Positions 11,013 through 22,852 of a DNA stretch of 64,000 bases are shown piece by piece (within the stretch, counting starts at the first letter, position 1; every line of letters begins with the position of its first letter). A model generated the notes under the pieces. It was not told the origin of the DNA. It was given only the letters and a program-made list of their open reading frames with translations, and made no database searches. The DNA comes from Brevipalpus yothersi (taxonomy: Eukaryota > Arthropoda > Arachnida > Trombidiformes > Tenuipalpidae). The position numbers and the translations under genes were made by a program. Where the stretch lies: positions 62,001-126,000 of the forward strand of contig QZCP01000835.1 in the NCBI GenBank assembly GCA_003956705.1, given 5' to 3'.

Positions 11013-13257
11013 TCATCTGGCCTTACTCTTCGCTTTCCTTCTTTTTGGGGATCGAGAGTGGGACCGAGATTTGCCACCTGAACTTGAACTGAAAAATTAA
11101 GAATAAGTTCATCAAAAATCAAAAAATTTGTAACAAATCTAGAGATTAATCAGTAGAAAGTTGGATAGCTCTCATGGGGAGAGTATTGGATTTTTTATTT
11201 CCAAGTACTCAACATAATTCTCGTGTTCATATGGTTATTGAGTTTTTCAACTCATGACACAAACTCTTTGAATCTATTGTTTGTGATTACAGAACTGTTA
11301 TCAGACTTTCAATCAATGAATCATTTAACTGGAAAAAATCTATTATTTCATGGATGGAATGATTCTAGCAGCCTGAAAAATTGGATGACTTTGTGTATCT
11401 ATGCACATCAGGCCTCTTGATGCTCAGAAAAAAAAGCTCTCGAAACAAGAGTTTCCGATGACACTCGAATGATAGATCATCAATTTGAAAGGAATATCAA
11501 CACAAGGAGTGTTGAGTATCAATAGACTCAAATCAGCAAAGTGAGAGATCTTGTTTTCTGAGTTGCCGAAGGTACAATTGGTACATTTGAATGGGTTAGA
11601 AAACTTACTCTGAATGATGCTTATCGGATGAAGAATCTGAAGGGAAGAAGAAATCAAAATTAGCACTTCGTTTATAAATGGTCCCAAGAAAATGGAAGAA
11701 ATTAATTTTAGGTAGATATTAGATCCAAGGGAATACGCGTACAGTACCTGATGGAGGGGATCTGGACCGATAACTCCGTGATTTACGGTGAGAAGATCGG
11801 GAAGATTTTGAAGAACGATGATGATGATGGCGATGGCGATGCTTGTGAGAATGACTGCGTTTTTGAGATGATTCGCAAGGCGAAGAAGGCGAAGAATCAC
11901 GAGGTTTATCTACAGCCATGAATGGAAGAAGTGATGCGGCTTTGGAAGAATTTTCTGGCACTGAATCAGTAATCTTATTCGATAGTTTTGGTGAAAGACT
12001 GCGGTAAGCTCCGAGAGATTCATCACCAGTGCTGTGAGAAGTATGGGAGGAACTAGTCTCAGTAGGCTTTGACTCAGCTTGCTTTTGTTTTAAGTAGGTA
12101 AGAAAAAGTGCCGCTTTCTTTTTACGCTCTTCTTGCTTTTCACGAGATGCTTTTTCTTGAAAGTCACAGGTAATTTCGGCAAGAAGATCGTCAACTAAAT
12201 CCATTTCATCTGGTTGCTCGACTTTGCCATTCTCACTATCCACTCTCTCGAACTGTCTATCTTCATGTTTCTGTTCCCCTTCATTTTCTTCCCCACTATC
12301 TGGTTGAGTTTGCACGAAAGATTTCCTTCTCTCCTTCATTAAGCAGAAACTTATTGGATTTTTGGAAGATACATTCTCTTGATCTTTCTCATCTTCTTGG
12401 TGGCGACAGTTTGGAACTGATGGATTGAAGCCTTCATTTACGCTTGAGTTACTTTTGGCTTTGATTTCATCCAGTTTCTGTTTTCGCTTCTCATCGAAAA
12501 AAAATAATTTCCGTCTTATATAATGACCATGATAAATATTTCCAGGATTAATGAATTCAAATCTTGATTCGTTACGCTTTCTGATACTTTTTTCGAAATC
12601 TTCACCATTCTTTGCCACGTATTGGGCCAGCTTATCGATTATTTTCTCAACTTCAGGCGGAGGAGATGGAAGAATTGACACATTGGTTCGAATTTGTCCA
12701 TTAGAATCGCTATGAGAATTGGATGTGAGCTCTTTCTGGATACCACAAGATTGTTCATTATTGTTATTTTCATTATTGTCATTCTCCGATTCTTGATTTC
12801 CAATCTTATCACGAATACTTTTGACTAGTAATAAGTACGAATTATTCTCATCCGAAGAACGTGGTAGCTGGGGTAGATTGATGCTAGTGTGGAGAGGTGA
12901 TTTAGGAGCTTTTGATTGTCCCAGTAAACTTGGATGAAGGTAGTGATCTTCATCATCAGAACCACCGGATGAGTCTTCCTGTTCAGATTTGGGAATATAA
13001 TCACCTGATTTGATTTTTGATACCAAAAATTTGTAATATGGATTAAGTGACGAATCGAATGATAAAAAATCGAATTGTGAATTTGAAGCTTGCTTTGCTT
13101 TAATTAATATTTCCATTTGCAGACCATGTTTACTAATGAATGCAGCAGTTTTTTCGATGAGATTATGCATTTTCATGGTGGTCGGTAAATAAAGATTATC
13201 AGGTACATCCAAACCATCCGGTGGCTCATATTTTTGCTCATCATCGGCCACCATCAT
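11013..13257 (-). CDS. SFSWAP: SWAP/SFSWAP-type splicing regulator with two SURP domains and RS tail
   Basis: Nuclear RNA-binding splicing regulator, homologous to Drosophila suppressor-of-white-apricot. Exons 13257-11748, 11636-11609 (a 28-bp microexon) and 11088-11013 total 1614 bp, 537 aa. SURP1 lies at about residues 28-80 (MHNLIEKTAAF, SQFDFLSF, LNPYYKFL). SURP2 is at about 200-252 (IIDKLAQYVAKNG, SRFEFINP). A basic coiled region (KAALFLTYLKQKQAE) matches the family's KAALFLQTLK block. The tail is a His/Arg/Ser-rich RS domain completed by the last two exons (SRSHSRSPKRRKAKSKAR). What is odd is the start: the family's N-terminal DRY_EERY domain is missing, and the ATG begins just before the sequence that in orthologues follows that domain. 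Upstream exons could exist but I did not find them in the next 1.2 kb. The gene is convergent with GATA. Confidence 0.88.
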
Positions 13258-14461
13258 CTCAAGGCAAGTGTGTGTGTGTTAATAATCGAATTTTTTACTC
13301 TATCGTCTTCTCCCTCTTTCAATTGACTAGAGAGAATAACAATATTCCAATTCAAATTCAAAACTATCAACCAATCAATTTGTTCCAATCGATATTCGAT
13401 GAAATTGAAACAAGTTCGAAATTGTAATCGTTAATCAAGGTTGAAGCACTAAAGTACATGATGTACATATAAAATCAGGAGCAAAAACATGCCTCCTAGA
13501 CTGGTGCCGAGTTTGAGCGGTTAACATTTGACTCTCCCTGTCTGTGTGTATATACTTGCTAATTGATCGAAGAGATGTGAAGGAAAATGATGTGCACAGC
13601 CTATCAAATGGCTTCTGATGACCTTATGAGTATCAACAATTGAAAATAATTATGATCCACAAAATATACCAAACATCGATGATGATTTGATCAAGTTAAT
13701 TAGTTTTCCTTAACTTGTGATCAAGGTTCTGGAGACTTGAGACTTTCAATCAAGTTTGTTATGGGTAACAGTAGCATTGATAACCAAGAGATGGAATTAC
13801 TTGTATGAAAGGGGGGGGAGTAAAGGGGGATGAAAAAAAGTTCATTTCGATTGATCAGAACTTTTGATGAAGTTCACAGTCTGATGAACAGTTCGAAAAG
13901 TGGTCTGATTGATATTCTGATTTACCAGCATTGATAAGAATTTTTGAATAAAAATCTGAAGAGTGGTCGAACCAATATTTTATGTATTCAATAGAGAGTA
14001 CAGGAGATGTTTTAAAAAATATTGAGTGTGCAAAATGTAAGAAGAACGAAAATTTTTTTTTCACAGGAAACTATTTCCTCAATTTGAATAATTATAATTA
14101 CTAGGAACATAGATTGAGAATGTTGTTTGGATCCTGAAGTTTTTACCGCAAGCTCAAATTGCCACTGCTAAAAGCTTTTTGGTTTCATCACATAGTTTTG
14201 AATTTTCCTCTTCTTCTTCTGAATAAAAATTCAGAACTCTAATAGTTGAAAATTACCCAATTTCATAACCATCGGATCGTTTCTTGATGTAGTGGAATTT
14301 CTGACGGACAGTTACTTTATCCGTAATTCTTTCCTCTTGAAAATGTATTCTTTCCAGCTCAAAAAAATATCGGCAATGGGAGTTTCTCTTCTCCTCAATC
14401 TAATTTATTAGGCAGTGTACTGGTATTGCTTAAATGGTAACCAAAAAAGTTAAACGAAAAT
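13258..14461. other. Intergenic, 5' flank of SFSWAP-like gene
   Basis: About 1.2 kb between two minus-strand genes. No DRY_EERY-coding exon or other recognisable gene is seen. A short block at about 13490-13515 resembles one at about 23257-23290 and may be a degenerate dispersed repeat. Short open frames here lack conserved motifs. Confidence 0.5.
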
Positions 14462-16603
14462 TCATTTCCTCAAATTAATCTCCACTACTTTATACAAAAC
14501 GTTCTCTTCTTCGATACTCTGTCTGCTCGGTGGGCTTGGAGGACTGGGCGGTGGTGTTGGTGGTGGAGGAGGTGATGCCTGTTCTTGCTCTTCTTCCTTT
14601 TTACACTTACATCTTGCGTTCTGTAAAACCCAGAAATTAGTTGAAAGTACTCCAAAATGTGGTAGGCTAAGATTATGAGTTAATACTTTCCTCATTTACT
14701 CACTTTATAACATCGTCTTCGCTTTCTCCTCGATTCTCGTCGAGATTTTTTCTTCGATCCACAATCTGACGTAATGGACATATATACATGCATTGAGTGG
14801 TCATGTTAACCAGATGATAGAATGATGAAACTTACCATTCGAATCATCTGATCTTGGCTCTTGAACTATGATAAGTGGCTCATCTCGGCTAATCATATCT
14901 GAATCTTGTCTATTTCGCATCAAACTTTTACCCTCTCGATGTTCATCACCATTGTCCACGATAATATAGCCACTATCTTTTGGCTTATGATGAGCCGGAG
15001 GTAGATAGAGGTGGGCCACATACACGGGACTTTTAGAAGGATTTCCTGAATTCTTATCATTATTTTGAGTTCCAGAAGGGTTATTAGGAGTATTGATTGG
15101 AACTTGTTGTTGATCTCTCTGATTATATTGATAATTTGGATTATGAACGGGAGCAGCTATTGGAGCATTAGGAGTATACTGTTGGCCGTTCTGATTGTAT
15201 TGATAGTTTGGTGAATAAACTGGTACACTTGGAATCTGATTCTGAATGTATGGACTGTGCACAGGAATACTAGGAACTTGATTTTGAATATATGGACTAT
15301 GCTGAGGTGGAGTCATTACAGGTGCAAAATGATAATTGTTGGTAAGATGAGTACCTGGTGGAAGAGCTGGACCAACTCCACCAACTCCACCAACTCCACC
15401 AACTCCACCAGCTCCAACTTGTGCTCCTCCATTTTCTCGACCATAATTAAATTCCAGATGGACCAGGGGTGATCGTTGACCATCTGAATTTTCATCACGA
15501 TTTTTCGATGCTTTAGAATTAGATTTTGATTTTGATTTGTCATCATTTGCACTGGATGAACTATTTGTCTGATCTTTTGCAGACACTTCACGAACTTCGT
15601 AATCATTCTTCTCTCGATTAAGTACTTCACCAGGTGAATCTCTATACAAAAAATCCATCTTGTTCTTAAAATCTGCACTATTTTCATCACCTTGCTCTGG
15701 AGGTGGCATTTGAGAAGTATTTTCTTGTTGATAGGAACCATAGTCCTCATAGTCATCCCCAACAGAATTTTGTTGATCTTCATTATAGCCTCCCTCATAG
15801 TGTCCATTATCAGGCTGATCAGTTGGCTGGTCATATTGATTGTTACCGGGATAGTCAGATTGATAAGCTGAATCATCTTTGGGATAGTTTTCGTTGGAAT
15901 TATTCACTGGACTTTCACTTCCATAGGGCTCTCCACTGTACTGGTCATTATCATTATTATTATTATTATCATATGATCCATCTACTTCATTGTAGGAGGA
16001 TGGAGGGTCATAGTTGGAATTGGAGGGAAGATCACGGTTGGAATTAGAAGGAAGATTATGGTTGAAATCAGATGGAGAATCATTCGGAGCATCGGAACCA
16101 TATCGAGCCGTATTATACTGATCATCACCGGCTGGTCCTGTATTGTCAATTGAGGGCGATTCTTTACTCGTATAGTCACCAGAATTCTGGTAATGATCAC
16201 GCTGACTATTGATATACTCATTGTTATCAGGTGATGATGGCTCATTATTGAGCGATGGTTCGTAGGATGACTTGTCCCTGTCATGATTAAAATGAGAACC
16301 AGTAAATCCATCAGAGTATTCTCCATTAAATTTAAAAGAATCAGAGCCTCTTGGTCCTTGTTCTAGAAAATTTTGAATGAATGGTGATTCAATTGGAGAT
16401 GATGATGATGACTGGTCATTGGACCATGGTGGACCGGTCTGATGGCTACGGTCAAGATAATTATCTTTAGGAGTTGTAAATTCTGAATCACCACCAAAAC
16501 CAATGGATTGGTCAAAATCATGGTCATAACCATGGACTAGAGTTATTAAAATACTGATAAACACTATGGAAAAGTTCATCGTTAAGTAAATTTGGCGAAT
16601 CAT
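14462..16603 (-). CDS. Predicted secreted, Asn/Ser/Asp/Tyr/Pro-rich low-complexity protein
   Basis: I do not recognise this protein. Three exons, 16603-14836, 14765-14704 and 14620-14462, give 1989 bp, 662 aa. The N-terminus is a signal peptide (MNFSIVFISILITLVHG, cleavage near residue 25), so secretion or matrix location is likely. The bulk is disordered and acidic, with many N, S, D, Y, P and Q. It contains a Gly/Val run of four tandem 9-bp coding repeats (about 15375-15412) and imperfect repeats around HSPYIQNQ and NYQYNQ. The C-terminal exons switch to strongly basic sequence with a few cysteines (SRRKRRRCYK, ARCKCKK), then a polyproline run, ending INLRK. The basic stretch could be a cleavage or heparin-binding segment, but this is inference. 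The composition recalls cuticle, silk or matrix proteins without a diagnostic domain. The ATG at 16603 is the first in frame; a second at residue 9 also fits. Confidence 0.75.
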
Positions 16604-17786
16604 AACGGCTGAATCTATCGGAAGAGGAGATCTTCGACAAATGATTTCGAACGGAAGACATGAAACAAACTAAAAGAGCGAAGGCTATCAGGCTTGATCA
16701 GGTGAGACGTAATTCAAGTGTCAAACGGCCAATACGACAATGAAAAACGAGCCTAGTCTTGCCAGTTGAAAATCAGAACGCGTTTTGAGACTGACATTCG
16801 AATCGGATTCAAAAAGAATAAAACTTTTTTTTAACCAAATGTGAGACTATCTCACATTTTTTAGTGAAAGGATGACACTTTGACAGTTGTTCTATTGTAG
16901 TGTAGAATCATGGTATAGACATCAATTAATGAAGAGAGAGAGAGAGAACGTTCGAATAGTCCAATTAATGAAATCAATTACAAGTAAAGTAACTCATTAG
17001 AACTCGAATTGGCGCCCGCTAAAGTGCCGAAATCCCCGGAAGGAATAGTTTTAAAGATCAGAAGATGGTCTATTATATCTTAATCAACTTGTAACACTTA
17101 CCTCCGATCACTCAATAGTTTGAATAGCTGATTAAACTAGAAAATTCATTCCAATTATGTGTTCATCTTCAATATAGCTGAAAAATTCGAAATTATTTTG
17201 ATCATATAATAAGAAGGATTTATCAAATTATGATTATTATCAATAAAGAATGCCAAAGTTGTGAATTATTAACTCATTTGTTGGTTGAAAGTGAATCATT
17301 TCCATGATGCAGTCTTGTTGACAATCTGACGATTGATATCTTTTCAACACAATTCCATTTCTTGAAGAGTGCAAAATGTATAATTGTTTCATTCCCTTAA
17401 AATTCCTCATCTTCCAGGTAATCAATCAGCACCACCGAACAAAGTTGTTGAGTGGTTGGCAAGAAATATATTCGTAATCAAATCATTCTATTGGGATCAA
17501 CCAAGTTTCAAAAATGACATCAAAAATAAGCATGACGATACCGAACGGTAATACTGGGCTGATTGGCAAAGAAGATTAAGGAAAATCGAAAGAAAAAACA
17601 GTGACTCCAAAAAAAACGAGAAGAATAATTATCATCAATGTCATTAAAAGATGCGGAAAAAGGCATCATGATGATGATGATAAAAGTTGTACACGTTCAA
17701 TTAATGCATAAAATATTAATGCAACATGTACAAGAACGGAAAAGTGTTTTGGCGCTTCTTGCAGATCGAAAAAAAGAGAGAGAAAA

Positions 17787-17865
<79 letters not shown>

Positions 17866-18679
17866 CTCTCTGTGAGATGTTGTTGAAGAGATATTGTTTA
17901 CTTCTCTGATAAAAACATTTACATTGGAAAAACACTTGATATACACACTTGCTTTAGGTAGTTGAGAGAGGTAAAAATTGTACTCATTCTGATGATTAAT
18001 GAGGATTTCTATTGGTGAATAAATCTATTGTGATTGAGCATTTGAGCCAAATGTTGATCAAAATTTTACATTTATAATAAAAATAATTATGATATGATTT
18101 TATCAAGTTGTTCAGTCAGTGGTTCTCCTTGATTTTTTTTCTTCTTCATTTCAATCATCATCATCTCAACTCGATTTCCAGCAGATTAATATTTATGGAA
18201 ATTTGTACAAGAATTATTAATAATTTGAAATATTGTCGTGATGAAAGTCGATCTAAGCAACCATTCCGATCAATTTTCACCTCACAAAATTGTGAATTGA
18301 AGGATAATACTTATGACAAAATTATGACTCGACAGTGTGTTTATGTGAATGTATGTGTATGTTGATTAGTGAGGAGTGTTTGAGATGGAAACTCGAAGGT
18401 TAAAAATGTGAGTGATTATCTATCGAATCGAAGTCCTTGTGTAACGGTGTTTTTTTTCTACTGGGTGATTATTGTTATTATTATTATCATTATTGCTATT
18501 GTATTTCAACGTTTCAATTGTATTCATCCGATTGTACACTAATTGTTTATGCCTTGTTTTTCTCATAATCTCATTTTACAGAGTGTGAAAATCGTCATCA
18601 ATTTCATCAGCATCATTCAATCTCTCAGTGTGTCTGTGTATCTTTCTCTCTCTCTCTTTCTCTCTGGGTGTTTGGTGAC
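16604..18679. other. Intergenic, divergent flank between secreted protein gene (-) and SH2B gene (+)
   Basis: About 2.1 kb with one long (GA)n tract and no protein I can recognise. Non-coding or unrecognised 5' exons of the SH2B gene may lie here. A short block (17008-17040) contains a TTCGA-type core resembling a pol III B box on the minus strand. Confidence 0.45.
17773..17863. repeat. (GA)n microsatellite
   Basis: About 90 bp of GA repeat with a few A-rich interruptions in its first half. Open frames across it that read as Arg-Glu or Ser-Leu repeats are artefacts. Confidence 0.95.
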
Positions 18680-20546
18680 ATGTCAACCAGTGTTGAAATT
18701 GGTGACAAAGATCGGGAAGAGCTTCAAATATCGTTCGATGATGAGGAAACTGATGACTTCAGAACAGAGGTGAATGCAAATGGAGTCAACAACAATGAGA
18801 TTGAGGTTGCAAACAATCGTGATGAACTTCTCACTTCTTTTGAGATGCTCATCAATGAGTTCAAAGAGGTGATGAAAACAGTTGAAGGCTCCAAAGTCAG
18901 TAAAGGAGTTAAAGAGAAGCTTGAAAAATTGGTCGGTAATCTGGTTTCAATATCAGTTCCCATAGCGAATTCATTGAAAAAAGCGCCGGAAATCCTTTCA
19001 TCAGATCATGAATTATCAGGCTCCACAGAGAATGGATTAGAAAAAACGCTCAATCACTTGCGAAACAATTCGAAGACTGATGAGAAAACAAGATGCAAAC
19101 AAGATGACTACAGTAATCTTTTTGATATAGAAGTTGATGCCACTTCCTCACCAAAGCCGCAACATCGTAATTTTTTTGGTCGCTTATCACTTAAAGGCTT
19201 CAAAAAAGGTTTGCCCATTCGTTAAATCATTCAATTTTTTCAGTTCATCATTTATCATTTTCAATAGAAAATCGCTTCTATTTTTCCCACAATATTTGTC
19301 CATTTATTATTCATGTTTATTATTATTTTTTTTCTTAGGGATCTTTAACAAGAATTCTCACGAATCAGACTCCAACGAAAAGCGAAGTCGACTCAAAGAC
19401 GGAATCTCATGTGGAACACTCTCATTTTCTCGAGGTTGCTCCTCAAAAAATAATGCACCTATTTATGAGTCTATTCTTCGTGAGGGAATTGCAAGCTACA
19501 TGTGTGTAGACACCTCTATCGATTACAAGCATAAATGGGAAAAATGTCGACTCGTGTTGGCACGTAGTCATGGAAGCTATATTCTCCAATTTTATTCACC
19601 ACCCAAATCAGTGAAACCCAAATGTGGTCTCGTTTGTTCTTTGGTAGTGGAAGCACGAGAAACAACAGCTCTAGAAATGCCTGATCACGAGCACACTTTT
19701 GTTCTCAAAGCTGAGTCTGGTCAAGAATATGTTGTAGAGGCTTCCAATCGCAATGATCTACGTGAATGGTTACATGTAATTCAAACCTGTATGCAAAATA
19801 GAGATATTTGTGATCTTCTCACAGAAACTCCCAACTGTGATTCAACTCAAAAGACAGATAACGATCAAAATGCATCCCACCCCACTACGAGTAACTCACA
19901 AGAAAATTCTCCCTCCGGCCAACAAGGCAGTAATAGTTCAAGTGATATATCATGTTTTCTCTCCCTATATCCATGGTATCACGGACTCTTATCACGCAAC
20001 GATGCTGCACAATGTGTACTTCGTGAAGGTCCTTTGGGCCATGGAGTTTTTCTGATCAGACAAAGTGAAACACGTAAAGGTGAATACGTGTTAACGTTTA
20101 ACTTTCATGGACGTGCTAAACATTTACGAATGGCCATTACCAATGAAGGAACATGTCGTGTGCAACACTTGTGGTTTCAGTCAGTGTTTGACATGCTAGA
20201 TCACTTCCGCATTCATCCTATACCTCTTGAATCAGGCGGATCCACTGACGTCACCCTCACTGAGTACGTTGTTTACCAAATTAACTCGCCAAGCCCTCAT
20301 CATGACTCATCTCGCCGCTCACCGACACCTCATGAATTATTATCATCACCCAATTCGAGCAATAGAATTCGCTTTGATAGAGATCGTATTCGAATGACCC
20401 CCGAAATTCAGGAAGTTTTCACTTACGGTGGATCTGTTCGATTACGAACTGTGTCCCTAGAAAATCTTAATCAGCTTCAATCGCAGCAACTTGCGAGCGC
20501 TCATGGAACCACTCGAGCTATCGACAATACCTACTCCTTTGTTTGA
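18680..20546 (+). CDS. Lnk: SH2B/Lnk-family adaptor (PH + SH2)
   Basis: Cytoplasmic adaptor that binds activated receptor tyrosine kinases, including insulin-receptor-type kinases and JAKs. Exons 18680-19208 and 19339-20546 join in phase to 578 aa. The PH domain (about residues 225-345) shows the family blocks KWEKCRLVLAR, ALEMPDHEHTFVLKAESG and LREWLHVIQTC. The SH2 domain (about 385-490) has PWYHGLLSR, FLIRQSETRKGEYVLTF (phosphotyrosine Arg in FLIRQSE), KHLRM, HLWFQSVFDML and HPIPLESGGS. The extreme C-terminus ends RAIDNTYSFV, the conserved tyrosine motif that in SH2B proteins recruits Cbl. The N-terminal about 180 residues are acidic and I do not see the Phe-zipper dimerisation domain. The donor used (AAAAAAG/GTTTGC) is weak but preserves phase. 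Upstream exons are possible. The gene is convergent with MAEA. Confidence 0.92.
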
Positions 20547-20564
20547 GGCCAACAAGATTCTCAA

Positions 20565-20604
<40 letters not shown>

Positions 20605-21565
20605 CTCTTTCTATCCTGGTCTTCTCTCTTCCTCTCTAGTCTAAATTTATCTTATTCAATGAGTATTCTTACACCTATATCATCATTCATCTCATCTATA
20701 CACTCTTTTCCGATGGCTATAACGTTTTCTCCGTCATTGATTGAGTGCTCATACTCTAGGTTCATAATAATTATTACCAATTATCAATTGTTCCTCTTTT
20801 CGTTGCTTTTTGAATATTTGAATATTTGAATATTTATCTGAATTTTTTCCCATTCACAAAATCTTATACCTTGAAAGTATTTGTTTGATTCATTTTGATT
20901 TACAATCGACAAACAACACGACATCATCCTGATATTGAAAGATGAAAAGTGGAAGTTGTAACAAGACAACCATTTCTAAATCACAAGCTATAGAGATGAC
21001 TCAATCATCTCCCCAGCAAATCTTGTACAATGGATTCGATTCTGAGGCGACATTCAATTGAACATGAATACTTTCCCTGATCGATTCGTCACTCCCAAGC
21101 CCATTTCCTTGACTCAAATAGGTCAAGAGCTGACCCCTTATGAACATGAGATTAAGACTCAAGGATAGCGAATTATTTATTTACAACATATCTTTGGAAA
21201 TCGATGGTTACTCATCCCTGATGGAACCCATAGACGAGATGTGTGTCCTGGAGTGGAGCGAATTCTTCTCTATCTATCTAGTCAACTCTGATTTTCTCCC
21301 ACCTACATTGACCAATTCAGTTGTATTTGCAAAGGTTGCCTTTGTCTATCATCTCTCTCTTGCTTTCACTAATTTGGAAAATCGATTTCAACTTGTGGGT
21401 TGACAATCTTACTCATTTGTTTCAGTGTGTTTGTTGAGAAGAGAACACCATAAATAGTTATTATAATCATTAAATGAATCACAAATGAATGAATGTACAG
21501 CATTTGAGTATTTGCTTCTATTACTGTACTTATTTGCATGGAAAAGGGAATAGATTGGAGATGAT
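20547..21565. other. Convergent 3' flanks of SH2B and MAEA genes
   Basis: About 1 kb between the two stop codons. It contains a (TC)n tract at about 20567-20599 right after the SH2B stop and a tandem TTGAATAT repeat at about 20812-20835. No gene is recognised. Confidence 0.55.
20567..20599. repeat. (TC)n microsatellite in SH2B 3' flank
   Basis: CT dinucleotide run starting about 20 bases after the SH2B stop codon, so probably within its 3' UTR. Confidence 0.9.
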
Positions 21566-22852
21566 TCACATAACATATACTTTCTCGGCCTCTTTAAGGT
21601 CGAAAATTTGCTTAGTTCTGGGACATATTACTTTACCATTGTTTTTCATGGCCATCTGTCTTAAGGAAACTTCCCCGTAAACATTGCCATTGGGTAATAC
21701 GAGAGGCAGATTATGCTCATTCAGCGGTTGTCCAGAGATGTAGCAAACTAGTCTCGATTGAGAACAATGTGAGCAGGGCAATGGCATCGCTAACCGATTG
21801 AGCAGATCAGAACATACAGGACAATCGGGATTCTTTTCACTGTCTCTTTTATAGCACCTAGGAAAGGAAAGGTGAGTAATAAAAGAATCAATTTAAAACC
21901 TTCGTTTCCTGGTAATGACTGGTAATAGTGACTAGAAAACAGCAACATACTGGGGCGTTTTGAGGGTGGATAAACCAGACTGTAAAGTGATGGCAAATAC
22001 AGAAGTGGGGCTCAATTGGTAGAGCTTAAAATTTGCTTGCCGAAATTGTTCTACCAAAGATGTCCAACGCGATTCATCGAACAATGATTTGTAGGGCTCG
22101 ATGGCTGTTTCTGGAGTAAAAGCTAGCAATCCCATCACATGTTGAAGATCTTTTTGTTGCATATCTTCTACGTTGCTCAAGTATTTGCGTGCATGCTTGA
22201 TTGCTTCAAGCCGTTGATTTCGCCTTACCAATTCAATGAATTCCTGTTGTCTCAGATTAAATTCTAGACTACTCTTGATTTTACGAAGCTTGGATTTGTA
22301 ATCGTGACACCAATTTAAGCATGTGGCCGTTTCTTTTCGAAGAAGAGATTCTTCAACTTGCCTCGAAGTGAGAAATAGATCAATATTGGTGAGATGTTCA
22401 ATATTAGAATGTACCGCAAGCTTAATTGCTGTATCATAATAGCCGCATCTTAGAAAGTGTTCCACCAACATTCTATCCAATCGTCGCTTCTTCCACTGAT
22501 TAATGGACGTCTCATTACCATTAGAATCACAATACTCTTTCAAATGATCAAGACGACGCTTACAACACTTGGCAGCTTCCAATTCATCTTGAATGCTTTC
22601 TTTGGCTTTCCTCTTGAGAACGGTAAGCTTTTCAACAACACCCGACAACAGATCAGTTATCACTCCAACCGTGGCAGGCTCCGGACCCTGTCTATGTACA
22701 ATTTTCTCCAAATCATTGACACAATTTTGAACATGGCTAACCTCACGATCGATATTTTTTTGAGCTCCTCGAAACTTTTTATTCAATATTTCATACGGTA
22801 CTTTGAGTGTTTGATGTTCCAGGCTTTTAATATCAGCCATCGAAGAGGTCAT
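21566..22852 (-). CDS. MAEA: MAEA (GID9/Fyv10), RING-like subunit of the CTLH/GID E3 ubiquitin ligase
   Basis: Catalytic-core RING subunit of the CTLH (GID) E3 ligase, which pairs with RMND5. Exons 22852-21951 and 21857-21566 join in phase to 397 aa, close to the 396 aa of the human protein. The N-terminus has LKVPYEILNKKFRGAQKNIDRE. A LisH motif (DRMLVEHFLRCGYYDTA) and the CTLH block (LRKETATCLNWCHDYKSKLRK, EFIELVRRNQRLEA) follow, then the CRA segment (GLLAFTPET, YKSLFDESRW). The second exon encodes the unusual GID RING: CPVCS, CSHCSQSRLVCYISG, NVYG and VICPRTKQIF. It ends AEKVYVM, as in orthologues. Several in-frame ATGs lie at the 5' end; 22852 and 22840 are both reasonable starts. The gene is divergent from the integrin gene, 1.5 kb apart. 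Confidence 0.96.

Noticed and set aside
15316..15876. 186-codon frame antiparallel/overlapping the secreted low-complexity gene
   Set aside because: It is a shadow frame of repetitive coding sequence (Met/Ile-rich) with no domain; the signal-peptide frame is the better one.
17638..17946. Open frames reading as Arg-Glu or Ser-Leu repeats on both strands
   Set aside because: They are translations of the (GA)n microsatellite; the same happens at 7941-8135, 47688-48020 and 5887-6238.
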